Position numbers and translations under genes: made by a program
Source of the DNA: Empedobacter brevis_A
GTDB taxonomy: Bacteria; Bacteroidota; Bacteroidia; Flavobacteriales; Weeksellaceae
Direction of reading: 5' to 3'
NCBI RefSeq assembly: GCF_965118635.1
Contig: NZ_CBCPHV010000002.1
Location: 1 to 64,000 of the forward strand
Length of the DNA stretch: 64,000 nt
Shown: positions 52,668 through 61,109 of the stretch, one piece after another
Layout: each line of letters opens with the position of its first letter
Position numbering within the stretch: position 1 is the first letter of the stretch
Notes under the pieces: model-generated
Told to the model about the DNA's origin: nothing
Databases searched by the model: none
What the model saw: the letters and a program-made list of their open reading frames with translations, nothing else

Positions 52668-54545
52668 TTATTTAATGTTTTTAAAACTTCTATTGATAAA
52701 GTTTGTCAATTCTTTACCTTTTAACAAACCTTGCGATAATTTTGCTAAATCTAATGCTTGATTAATCAATGCATCTTTTTCTTCTTTCGATTCTTTTGCT
52801 AAAATTTCTGTCGCTAAATCTGAGTTTGCATTCACAACAACGTTATACATTTCTGGGAAATTGCCCATTCCAAACATTGCTGCTCCACCAGAAGCTTGCA
52901 TGTCTTTCATACGACGCATAAATTCTGATTGCGTTATAATGAAAGGAGCATCTGTTCCAGATAAATCTTCTAATTGAATTGTGTAAGATTTATTGTTGAT
53001 AGATTCTGTGATTTCAGTTTTCAATTTTTCTTTATCATCATCAGATAATTTAGAAATTTTCACTTCATCTTTTTCAATTAAATTATTGATATGATCTGCA
53101 TCAACGCGAACAAAAGTTACATTTTCTTTCGTAGATTCTAATTTTTGAATCAAGTGAGAAGCAATAGGAGAATCTAATAAAATAACTTGATAACCTTTTT
53201 CTTTTGCAATTTGAATGTATTGATCTTGTGCGTCAATATCAGATGTATAAAGAACAACTAATTTACCATCTTTATTTGTTTGATTATCTTTGATTGCTGC
53301 ATTTAATTCGTCCCAAGTGAAATATTTTCCATCAACAGTTGGATACAATGCAAATTTGTCAGATTTTTCGAAGAATTTATCTTCCGAAATCATTCCATAT
53401 TCGATTACAACTTTTATGTCGTTCCATTTTTTCTCATAATCTTCACGATTTTGATTCATTAATGAAGACATTTTATCAGCTACTTTTTTCGTAATGTGTG
53501 CAGAAATTTTCTTTACAGCACCATCAGCTTGCAAGTACGAACGTGAAACGTTTAATGGAATATCTGGAGAATCGATAACACCGCGTAATAACATCAAGAA
53601 ATCAGGAACAATTCCTTTTACTTCGTCTGTTACAAACACTTGATTTTGGTATAATTGTATGCGATCTTTATCAATATTAATGTTGTTTCCTAATTTTGGG
53701 AAGAATAAAATACCTGTTAAATTAAAAGGATAATCAACATTTAAGTGAATGTGAAATAATGGTTCATCGTATTGTGTTGGATACAATTCGCTATAGAAAT
53801 TAAGATAATCTTCTTCTGTCAATTCAGATGGAGATTTCGTCCAAGCTGGCGTTGTATTATTGATGATATTATCAACTTCTATTTCTTCAGGTTTTGTTCC
53901 TTCTGGAGCACCTTCAGGTAAAGGAAGTGTTTCTTTTTTAGTACCAAATTTAATTGGAATTGGCATGAATTTATTGTATTTATTCAATAATTCACGGATT
54001 TTCCATTCATCTAAAAATTCTTTAGAATCTTCAGCAATATGTAAAATGATTTCAGTTCCTCGATCTTTTTTATCCGAATTTTCTAATGTAAATTCAGGAG
54101 AACCATCACATGTCCAATGAACTGCTGGTTCGTCTTTATAAGATTTTGTGATAATTTCTACTTTATCAGCAACCATAAATGCAGAATAAAAACCTAAACC
54201 AAAATGTCCAATAATTCCATCAGCATCTTGATGTTGATTAATAAATTCTTCTGCTCCAGAAAAAGCAACTTGATTGATGTATTTTTCAACTTCGTCCGCT
54301 GTCATTCCCAAACCTTGATCAATAATGTGTAAAGTATTATCATCTTTATTGATTTTTACTTCGATCATTGGGTTTCCGTATTCTACTTTTGCGTCACCAA
54401 TACTTGTTAAATGTTTTAATTTCAATGTTGCATCAGAAGCATTAGAAATCAACTCACGCAAAAATATTTCGTGATCGCTGTATAAAAATTTCTTAATTAA
54501 TGGAAAGATATTCTCTACCGAAACATTAATATTTCCTTTATTCAT
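52668..54545 (-). CDS. htpG: Molecular chaperone HtpG (Hsp90)
   Basis: A 625-residue dimeric ATP-dependent chaperone of the cytosol. The GHKL ATP site is visible in order: FLRELISNASDATLKLKHL, IDQGLGMTADEV, and GHFGLGFYSAFMVADKV. The middle domain carries the conserved NVSRSYLQAD arginine region, and the C-terminal dimer domain follows. An upstream in-frame ATG at 54659 would add 38 residues with no homology, so ATG 54545 (MNKGNINVSVENIFPL) is used. The gene is single, with its own terminator, and divergent from DUF72. Confidence 0.96.
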   Translation of the reverse strand: MNKGNINVSVENIFPLIKKFLYSDHEIFLRELISNASDATLKLKHLTSIGDAKVEYGNPMIEVKINKDDNTLHIIDQGLGMTADEVEKYINQVAFSGAEEFINQHQDADGIIGHFGLGFYSAFMVADKVEIITKSYKDEPAVHWTCDGSPEFTLENSDKKDRGTEIILHIAEDSKEFLDEWKIRELLNKYNKFMPIPIKFGTKKETLPLPEGAPEGTKPEEIEVDNIINNTTPAWTKSPSELTEEDYLNFYSELYPTQYDEPLFHIHLNVDYPFNLTGILFFPKLGNNINIDKDRIQLYQNQVFVTDEVKGIVPDFLMLLRGVIDSPDIPLNVSRSYLQADGAVKKISAHITKKVADKMSSLMNQNREDYEKKWNDIKVVIEYGMISEDKFFEKSDKFALYPTVDGKYFTWDELNAAIKDNQTNKDGKLVVLYTSDIDAQDQYIQIAKEKGYQVILLDSPIASHLIQKLESTKENVTFVRVDADHINNLIEKDEVKISKLSDDDKEKLKTEITESINNKSYTIQLEDLSGTDAPFIITQSEFMRRMKDMQASGGAAMFGMGNFPEMYNVVVNANSDLATEILAKESKEEKDALINQALDLAKLSQGLLKGKELTNFINRSFKNIK

Positions 54546-54724
54546 TGTAATTGTATTTTTATATGTTTTTATAATTTTATAATTCGTATTTATTCTTGTT
54601 GACTTATCTAGTCGTTTTTTAATTTTCAAAAGATATTCCAAACGAAAATTTACTGACATTTTGTCTTAAAATAGAGCTTGAAAATTGCTAATAATTGTTT
54701 AATTTTCGATACAAATTTAGAACG

Positions 54725-55606
54725 ATGAAATTCGGAAAAGTAGAAAACCCAGAATTGGTTGATTTTACATTACCAAAAACACCAAAAGAAACAATCGATT
54801 TGTTGAATAAAGATGATAAATCTTCCAATTTTGAAGTTTATGTAGGTTGTGCAAAATGGAATAAACAAGATTTGAAGAATTTTTATCCGCCTAAAACAAA
54901 GGATGAATTAAGCTATTATTCAACTCAGTTTAATAGTATTGAGTTAAATGCAACTTATTATCGTTCTCCAAGCAAGGAAAATGTAGAAACTTGGAAAAAT
55001 AAAACGCCAAATGATTTTAAATTTTTTCCGAAAATTCCGCAAAGTATTAGTCATTATGGACGTTTGCAAAATGTAACCGACAAATTGAATCAATATTTGG
55101 ATGCAGTTGCTCTGTTTGATGATAAATTAGGAATGATTTTTTTGCAAATGCACGAAAATTTTGGACCAAAAGATTTTGAAAAATTAGAAAACTTCATTCA
55201 TAATTTTCCAAAAGGATATCCGTTAGCTGTAGAACTTCGTCATGAAGATTGGTTCTCGAACGAAGAAAACTTTAATCAATTTGTAAAATTATTAGAAGAT
55301 CATAATATTTCGAATATTATTGTAGATACAGCGGGTAGGAGAGATATGGTGCATATGAGATTGACTTCTAATGAAGCTTTTGTGCGTTTTGTTGGAGCAA
55401 ATATTCCGTCTGATTATGAGCGATTAGATGAATGGATTGAAACCATTAAATTATGGAAAGAAGAAGGTTTGCAAAAATTATATTTCTTTATTCATCAGAA
55501 TTTAGAATTAGAATCACCAATGCTAGCCAAATATTTTATTAAAAAACTAAACAAAGATTTAGGTTTAGATGTTCGTGGTCCACAGGATGAATTGACGTTG
55601 TTTTAA
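54725..55606 (+). CDS. DUF72 family protein
   Basis: A 293-residue protein of DUF72, a TIM-barrel family of unknown function. Typical segments are VYVGCAKWN, SIELNATYYRSPSKENVETW, FKFFPKIPQSISHYGRL, PLAVELRHEDWF and YFFIHQN. An in-frame TTG at 54695 is less likely than ATG 54725. The gene runs divergently from htpG with 179 bases between starts, and the next gene follows 36 bases later. Confidence 0.85.
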   Translation: MKFGKVENPELVDFTLPKTPKETIDLLNKDDKSSNFEVYVGCAKWNKQDLKNFYPPKTKDELSYYSTQFNSIELNATYYRSPSKENVETWKNKTPNDFKFFPKIPQSISHYGRLQNVTDKLNQYLDAVALFDDKLGMIFLQMHENFGPKDFEKLENFIHNFPKGYPLAVELRHEDWFSNEENFNQFVKLLEDHNISNIIVDTAGRRDMVHMRLTSNEAFVRFVGANIPSDYERLDEWIETIKLWKEEGLQKLYFFIHQNLELESPMLAKYFIKKLNKDLGLDVRGPQDELTLF

Positions 55607-55642
55607 AACCTTAAATCGATATTATAAATTATAAAAAACTAT

Positions 55643-57139
55643 ATGAAAAAACTTTTATTTTTACTACTTACATTTATCACGCTTACTTTTTCTTTTGCTC
55701 AAGTCCAGAATTTAAAGGATTTATCGACAGGAATTTTAGAAAGATCTTCTCTACTTAATGACAGTAAGGGAAATGTGATTGGTTATACTTTTATCTTCAA
55801 TAAAGGTTTGGTAAATCAAGATAAATTTGTTCAATATGAATATATTTTATTGGATAATAACTTAAATAAAATAACTAATGGAGATTTTGAACTTCGTAAT
55901 ATCTCGAAAACAAGTTACAAATTTATAGGAATAACATTTTTGAATCAAAGGTTATATATCAATTCAAAATTATATAATATTAAAACTTTTGGTGAATATG
56001 GAAATGTTTTGGTGAAACTAGATTTAAAATCAAATAAAACTGAAAATATATCATTCTATAGAAATGGCGTTTTTACACCATTTTCTGAAACAGAAGATTA
56101 TAGTAAAATGAAAGCTTTCAACACAATATATGGTGGAAGTATATTGACAACGTACAATGGAGAAAGCCAATTATATTACGTGGATTTTAATATTGGAGTT
56201 GCAAAAGATTTAGAAAAAATAAACGTATATAACGATAATTTTGAAACAACGTTTTCTTATGAAATTGATAAGAAAATGAAGAAAGATGGTTACAAATTTG
56301 ATTTGGGAAATATAAGTAAGAACCAATTAGTTTTGTGGCAAAAAAAGGTAGATCAATCTTCAGGATTTTCTAAAATTGGAATAGAAAGATTATTAACGTA
56401 TAATTTAGCAGACGGGAAAAATACGTCAAATATTATCTATACTTCAAAAACAAATAGAGATGGAATTTATGTTTTTCCTGAAATGGAAATTCAGAATGAT
56501 AAATTGCTTGTTATAGGAGAAATAAAAGAATCTAGCGAATATGGAATTCCATTTTCTAGATTTGGACCAACCATTGGCTTATTGCGAACAATATATGATA
56601 ATGAGGGAAAAGAGTTGTTAGAAAAAAGAATTAATTACAACGAAATATTTTCTGATATAGGTTTTAAGAAATTAAGAGATAAAGATGGTTATCGTTACAG
56701 TTTGAAAGAATATTTTAATTATAATGATAATTCGTTTACCGTTCTTTTAGAAAAGCAAAAAGGTGATAATAGCTTCACTGTTATAAGATCTACAGATTAT
56801 ATTCTTGCGAATTTTGATAAAGAAGGAAACTTTAAAAATCATATTGTTTTAGAGAAATCAAAACTAAAGATGTTTGACAGTTATTTGTTTTCTCAGGAAA
56901 ATAAAGATGAAAACGAAGTTTTATTTTTCTACGGTGAACAAGATAAAAATGATAAAAAAGTTTGGAATTTAATAATCAATAAACTTAAAAATGGTGAATT
57001 AACTCAAGATAAAATGCCATTCAAAACAAAGGAAACTTCGATTAGATTCGGAAAAGCCAAATATGGATATATTTTTATAAGAGAATATAATAAAGAAGAA
57101 AAAGAAAGTTCTGTACGAATAGAGAAACTAAATTTATAA
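55643..57139 (+). CDS. Secreted protein of unknown function
   Basis: A 498-residue protein with a clear signal peptide (MKKLLFLLLTFITLTFSFAQ). The mature part consists of recurrent beta-strand-turn units with glycine and aspartate turns, for example YILLDNNLNKITNGDFEL and IYDNEGKELLEKRINYN, in the manner of a beta-propeller. I do not recognise a family or a catalytic motif. It has no C-terminal sorting domain, so it is probably periplasmic. It follows DUF72 by 36 bases, and its terminator overlaps the end of the convergent protease gene. Confidence 0.75.
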   Translation: MKKLLFLLLTFITLTFSFAQVQNLKDLSTGILERSSLLNDSKGNVIGYTFIFNKGLVNQDKFVQYEYILLDNNLNKITNGDFELRNISKTSYKFIGITFLNQRLYINSKLYNIKTFGEYGNVLVKLDLKSNKTENISFYRNGVFTPFSETEDYSKMKAFNTIYGGSILTTYNGESQLYYVDFNIGVAKDLEKINVYNDNFETTFSYEIDKKMKKDGYKFDLGNISKNQLVLWQKKVDQSSGFSKIGIERLLTYNLADGKNTSNIIYTSKTNRDGIYVFPEMEIQNDKLLVIGEIKESSEYGIPFSRFGPTIGLLRTIYDNEGKELLEKRINYNEIFSDIGFKKLRDKDGYRYSLKEYFNYNDNSFTVLLEKQKGDNSFTVIRSTDYILANFDKEGNFKNHIVLEKSKLKMFDSYLFSQENKDENEVLFFYGEQDKNDKKVWNLIINKLKNGELTQDKMPFKTKETSIRFGKAKYGYIFIREYNKEEKESSVRIEKLNL

Positions 57140-57143
57140 GAAG

Positions 57144-57173
57144 AAAAAAGCAACCGATTAGGTTGCTTTTTTT
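57144..57173. terminator. Terminator overlapping the end of the protease gene
   Basis: AAAAAAGCAACC pairs with GGTTGCTTTTTT around the loop GATTA. Its right half covers the last codons of the convergent M48 gene, so one hairpin serves both transcripts. Confidence 0.92.
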
Positions 57174-58411
57174 GTATAATATTCTCCAATATTTTTTAGT
57201 TCATCATTTGTCAAGCTCCACAAGAAACTCAATAATTTTTGTGTATTAATATTTTTATCATTTGCATCAACTTGAGCAACATATTTATTAAACTTTAATA
57301 ATTTTCTACTTTCATAAAGTTTCATAAAAATTTCACCAATATATTTATCTAAATCATTTCTGTTCGAATGTATTTGCTTCTCATACATCAGCTCTAAAAG
57401 CGCATTTGTATATTCTTCATTATGAATATAATTTTCATAATAATTATTGATTTCTTTCGCTTTAACATTTTCGAAATCAACCGAACGAGCTACTTTTTGT
57501 TTTGTAAAATCATCTTTGAAATTTTTCTGAATCCAATTTAATCGATCATCTAAATTTGGATGCGAACGAATAGAATCTTTGTTAACATGTTCAGTAAAAT
57601 TTAATCCATCAAACAACGAATTTTTTTCGATTATAATCGATTTAGGATTGAATTTTTGCTCAGGTAAATTAAATAAATAAGAATAGATAGAATCATTAAG
57701 CAAATATTTATCGTTTTGATCAAATTCTTCAATCTTTTTTAAAAGATGAAAATATTCACTTTTAGGATAATTTAGATTTTTATATAAAATATAGCCTAAA
57801 CTATCTGCCGAAATTTCTTTTTTGCGCGATTGTTCAGCTAAATCATATTTTTTTTGAATCACTTCATTTTGAGATTTAATCAATTTTAAAAAATCTTGTC
57901 GCTTTATCGATTTAATTTCTTGTTTAAAATCTTTCTCAAACTCAGCATCTTGTTCAATATCTAATCTTGTATGATTTAATTCGTTGTGTGCGATTTCATG
58001 GCAAATTACAGCAGCAAATTGAAATTGATTATCTAATTGCTTAAACAAACCAGATTCAATAAAATATAAATTAAAACCAAGCGAAGAAGCATTTGGAATG
58101 TTAGATTTTATGATATAAAATTTGCTTGTGTTTGATTTTAAATTAGGATTTTTAGAATTGATTAATTGAAAAGTATTCTGTGTTAGCTTTTGATAATCAT
58201 CATCTAATATGTAATTATTCTTATTGTAATTAAGAGAAATTACATGTTCTAAAAATTTAAAATAAGAATCATATTCTTTTTTCTCTTCTCTAGAATTGAA
58301 ATTATTAAGCGATGATTTTATATTTTTAATATATTTTGAATCTAATTCTTTTGTCTGCGAATAAACAAATTGAGTAAAAAATAGATTAAAAAAAAGTACA
58401 AAGTATTTCAT
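57158..58411 (-). CDS. Secreted M48 family metalloprotease
   Basis: A 417-residue zinc protease. The signal peptide is MKYFVLFFNLFFTQFVYS. The zinc motif H138-E-I-A-H142 lies in VICHEIAHNELNH. The third ligand is the glutamate E199 in KKEISADSLGY, as in BepA/YfgC-like M48 proteins. A helical C-terminal half follows. It is likely periplasmic and may be involved in outer-membrane protein quality control. It is convergent with the preceding gene and divergent from the carbamoyltransferase. Confidence 0.87.
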   Translation of the reverse strand: MKYFVLFFNLFFTQFVYSQTKELDSKYIKNIKSSLNNFNSREEKKEYDSYFKFLEHVISLNYNKNNYILDDDYQKLTQNTFQLINSKNPNLKSNTSKFYIIKSNIPNASSLGFNLYFIESGLFKQLDNQFQFAAVICHEIAHNELNHTRLDIEQDAEFEKDFKQEIKSIKRQDFLKLIKSQNEVIQKKYDLAEQSRKKEISADSLGYILYKNLNYPKSEYFHLLKKIEEFDQNDKYLLNDSIYSYLFNLPEQKFNPKSIIIEKNSLFDGLNFTEHVNKDSIRSHPNLDDRLNWIQKNFKDDFTKQKVARSVDFENVKAKEINNYYENYIHNEEYTNALLELMYEKQIHSNRNDLDKYIGEIFMKLYESRKLLKFNKYVAQVDANDKNINTQKLLSFLWSLTNDELKNIGEYYTKKAT

Positions 58412-58490
58412 TCGATTTTTCTGTAAAAAATTAGGTTATAAATTCTTACAAAAATATATAAATAATTCTTTAAACTTCGATTGTTTCACC

Positions 58491-58498
58491 TAATTTTG
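58491..58498 (+). promoter_or_regulatory. -7 box upstream of the carbamoyltransferase gene
   Basis: TAATTTTG matches TAnnTTTG and lies 33 bases before the ATG. The -33 TTG at the right spacing is not clear. Confidence 0.5.
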
Positions 58499-58531
58499 TA
58501 GGACAAATAAAACAAAAGATTCTTCTTATTT

Positions 58532-59503
58532 ATGAAACAATTTACTTCGGTTTATGATGTAGAAAACATCGACGAATTACTAAAAACAGCATTAGAAATA
58601 AAAGCAAATCCATTTGCTCAGCAAGAAGTTGGTAAGAACAAAACAATTGGTTTAATTTTCTTTAATCCAAGTTTACGTACACGTCTAAGCTCGATAAAAG
58701 CAGCTTATAATTTAGGAGCAAATGCTTGGGTTTTGAATGCAGGAGCAGATTCTTGGACTTTAGAAATGGCTGATGGAGCTGTGATGAATGGCGATTCTCA
58801 AGAACATATAAAAGAAGCAATTCAAGTAATGAGTGCTTATTGCGATGTATTAGGAGTTCGTACATTCCCAAAATTAGTAGATCGTGATGAGGATTATAAT
58901 GAAATCATGTTCAATAAAGTAAAAGAATTATCTTCTGTTCCAGTAGTTTCTTTGGAAAGTGCAACATTACATCCTTTGCAATCTTTTGCTGATTTAATTA
59001 CAATCGCTGAGAAAGTAGGCTATAATCCAGAAGAGAAGCCGAAAAAGAAAGTGAAAGTTGTAATGACTTGGGCTCCGCATCCACGCCGTTTGCCACAAGC
59101 TGTTCCAAATTCATTTGCACAATGGTTTTCTAAGGTAGATTGGGTAGATTTTACAGTTGTTCAGCCAAAAGGATATGAATTAGATTCTAAGTTTACAGAA
59201 GGTGCAACGATTTCTTATGATCAAGATGAAGCATTGAAAGATGCAGATTTTGTTTATGCTAAAAACTGGTCATCTTACGAAAATTATGGACAAGCAAATG
59301 AAGGCGATAAAGATTGGGAAGTTACAATGGAAAAAATGAATTTAACCAATAATGGAAAATTTATGCATTGTTTGCCTGTTCGTAGAAATGTAGTCGTTTC
59401 GGACGAAGTTTTAGATTCTGATCGTTCAATTGTAATTGATGAAGCCACAAATCGTATTTATTCTGCGCAGACAGTATTTCACGAAATATTGAAAAATAAA
59501 TAA
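58532..59503 (+). CDS. argF': N-acyl-ornithine carbamoyltransferase (Bacteroidota ArgF')
   Basis: A 323-residue transcarbamylase. The carbamoyl-phosphate site reads FFNPSLRTRLSS (residues 43-54) rather than the STRT of ordinary ornithine enzymes. HPLQSFADLITI and HCLPVRRNVVVSDEVLD are diagnostic of the N-acetyl/N-succinyl-ornithine enzymes of Bacteroidota and Xanthomonas. Whether the substrate is acetyl- or succinylornithine cannot be settled by eye. No other arginine-biosynthesis gene is nearby. It is monocistronic with its own terminator. Confidence 0.92.
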   Translation: MKQFTSVYDVENIDELLKTALEIKANPFAQQEVGKNKTIGLIFFNPSLRTRLSSIKAAYNLGANAWVLNAGADSWTLEMADGAVMNGDSQEHIKEAIQVMSAYCDVLGVRTFPKLVDRDEDYNEIMFNKVKELSSVPVVSLESATLHPLQSFADLITIAEKVGYNPEEKPKKKVKVVMTWAPHPRRLPQAVPNSFAQWFSKVDWVDFTVVQPKGYELDSKFTEGATISYDQDEALKDADFVYAKNWSSYENYGQANEGDKDWEVTMEKMNLTNNGKFMHCLPVRRNVVVSDEVLDSDRSIVIDEATNRIYSAQTVFHEILKNK

Positions 59504-59524
59504 TTAGATCATTCTATTATAAAT

Positions 59525-59557
59525 AAAAACTCCTTTGCTTACAAAGGAGTTTTTTTA
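59525..59557 (+). terminator. Terminator after argF'
   Basis: AAAAACTCCTTTG pairs perfectly with CAAAGGAGTTTTT across the loop CTTA, followed by T. Confidence 0.95.
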
Positions 59558-59627
59558 TTCATTGATTTTAACAATTGCATAATCAAAAACAAAAATTCCC
59601 GAAACAATAGATTTGGTGCCAAATTTG

Positions 59628-59635
59628 TATCTTTG
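59628..59635 (+). promoter_or_regulatory. -7 box of the Sua5/YciO gene
   Basis: TATCTTTG matches TAnnTTTG and lies 16 bases before the ATG at 59652. The only nearby TTG (59613-59615) is too close, at 12 bases. Confidence 0.5.
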
Positions 59636-59651
59636 AACTAAAGATTTACAA

Positions 59652-60272
59652 ATGGCAGATTATATCAGAATTCATCCAGAGAATCCACAGGAAAAAGCGA
59701 TTGATCAAGTGGTAGAAATTTTAAAAAATGGAGGTTTAATCATTTATCCTTCCGATACTGTTTATGGATTAGGATGTGATATAACCAATCTTAAAGCAAT
59801 GGAAAAATTAGCACGATTAAAAGGTGTTAAGCTCGATAAATCTCAGTTTTCTATTGTTTGTAACGATTTGAGTCATTTATCTCAATATACTTTACCAATT
59901 GACAACAGTACGTTTAAAATCTTGAAACGAGCATTACCAGGACCATTTACTTTCGTTATGAATGCATCTCGCAATTTACCAGTAGCGTATAAAGGAAAGA
60001 AAACAGTTGGTATTCGTGTGCCAGATCATGCTGTACCGCAAATGATTGTAGAAAAATTAGGTAATCCTATAGCATCAACATCTATTTATGATGAGGATGA
60101 AATTGTAGAATATACAACTGATCCTGAATTGATTTTTGAGAAATGGGAAAAACTAGTAGATGCTGTAATCGATAGTGGATATGGAGACAACATAGCTTCT
60201 ACAGTTGTTGATATGACAGATGGAGTAGAAGTACTGCGTGAAGGTAAAGGCGATATCGAAGATTATCTATAA
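59652..60272 (+). CDS. YrdC/Sua5/YciO family (threonylcarbamoyladenylate synthase-like)
   Basis: A 206-residue YrdC-fold protein that, by family, makes the threonylcarbamoyl-AMP precursor of tRNA t6A. Conserved stretches are IIYPSDTVYGLGCDI, SIVCNDLSHLSQYT and RALPGPFTFVM, together with GIRVPDHAVPQ and ASTSIY (residues 34-145). The size and the SxxY ending are closer to YciO than to TsaC, and YciO's own activity is less certain. It lies 18 bases before yaaA, so they form an operon. Confidence 0.85.
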   Translation: MADYIRIHPENPQEKAIDQVVEILKNGGLIIYPSDTVYGLGCDITNLKAMEKLARLKGVKLDKSQFSIVCNDLSHLSQYTLPIDNSTFKILKRALPGPFTFVMNASRNLPVAYKGKKTVGIRVPDHAVPQMIVEKLGNPIASTSIYDEDEIVEYTTDPELIFEKWEKLVDAVIDSGYGDNIASTVVDMTDGVEVLREGKGDIEDYL

Positions 60273-60290
60273 TTTAATTAAGAAAAAAAC

Positions 60291-61046
60291 ATGAAAATAT
60301 TACTTTCTCCAGCCAAGATGATGAATCTTGAAACAAACGCAAAATGGAGAGCGACAACACCGCAGTTCTTAGATCATTCACAAGAAATTATGGATGTGAT
60401 GAAAAAAATGGACAGAACAGATCTTGAGAAATTAATGAAAATTTCAAAAGATATTGCTGAAATGAATGTTGAACGTAACCAATTATGGAATGTAAAACCT
60501 ACAACAAAACAAGCAATTCCAGCAGCTTTAGCGTTCAAAGGTGAAGTTTATAAAGGTTTGGATGCCGAAACTTTAGATGAAAAATCGTTAGAATATTTTA
60601 ATAAGAATGCTTTTTTATTATCTGGTTTATATGGAATGTTGCGTCCTTCAGATAAAGTGATGCTGTATCGTTTGGAAATGGGATCGAAGCTTGATGTAAA
60701 TGGTTCTAAAAATCTTTATGGCTTTTGGAAAGAGATTTTAACTCCTTTTCTGAATTCAAAATTAAAGAAAGATGAGTTTATCTTAAATTTAGCAAGCAAT
60801 GAATATGCAAAAGTTTTAGATAAAAAGCAATTGAAAGCTCCTATGATTGATGTTGAATTTCAGGATTATAAAAACGGAGAATTAAAGAAAATCATGATGT
60901 ATTTTAAACATGCTCGTGGTGCAATGGCACGTTATTGTGCAGAAAATAATGTAGAAACATTAGATCAAGTAAAAGCATTTGATGTAGATGGATACCGATT
61001 TGATGAAAATCTTTCTACTGAAGAAACGTTGGTATTTACAAGATAA
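60291..61046 (+). CDS. yaaA: Peroxide stress protein YaaA
   Basis: A 251-residue DUF328/UPF0246 protein. Hallmarks are MKILLSPAKMM at the start, FLLSGLYGMLRPSDKVMLYR in the middle and FKHARGAMARYCAEN near the end. In E. coli it lowers intracellular free iron and protects DNA from peroxide. It is second in the operon with the YciO-like gene. Confidence 0.93.
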   Translation: MKILLSPAKMMNLETNAKWRATTPQFLDHSQEIMDVMKKMDRTDLEKLMKISKDIAEMNVERNQLWNVKPTTKQAIPAALAFKGEVYKGLDAETLDEKSLEYFNKNAFLLSGLYGMLRPSDKVMLYRLEMGSKLDVNGSKNLYGFWKEILTPFLNSKLKKDEFILNLASNEYAKVLDKKQLKAPMIDVEFQDYKNGELKKIMMYFKHARGAMARYCAENNVETLDQVKAFDVDGYRFDENLSTEETLVFTR

Positions 61047-61062
61047 TAGCAGAAGAATAATA

Positions 61063-61097
61063 ACTTCGGAACTAAATTATTTTCAGTTCTGAAGTTT
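61063..61097 (+). terminator. Weak hairpin after yaaA
   Basis: AACTTCGGAACT pairs with AGTTCTGAAGTT (one G-U). Only a short T tract follows, so termination may be partial and allow readthrough to the GAF gene. Confidence 0.5.
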
Positions 61098-61109
61098 ACT
61101 TGAAAATTT

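Noticed and set aside
54655..54665. GACATTTTGTC palindrome upstream of htpG as a heat-shock operator
   Set aside because: The element is short and AT-rich, with no match to CIRCE or another known heat-shock site. It may be chance.
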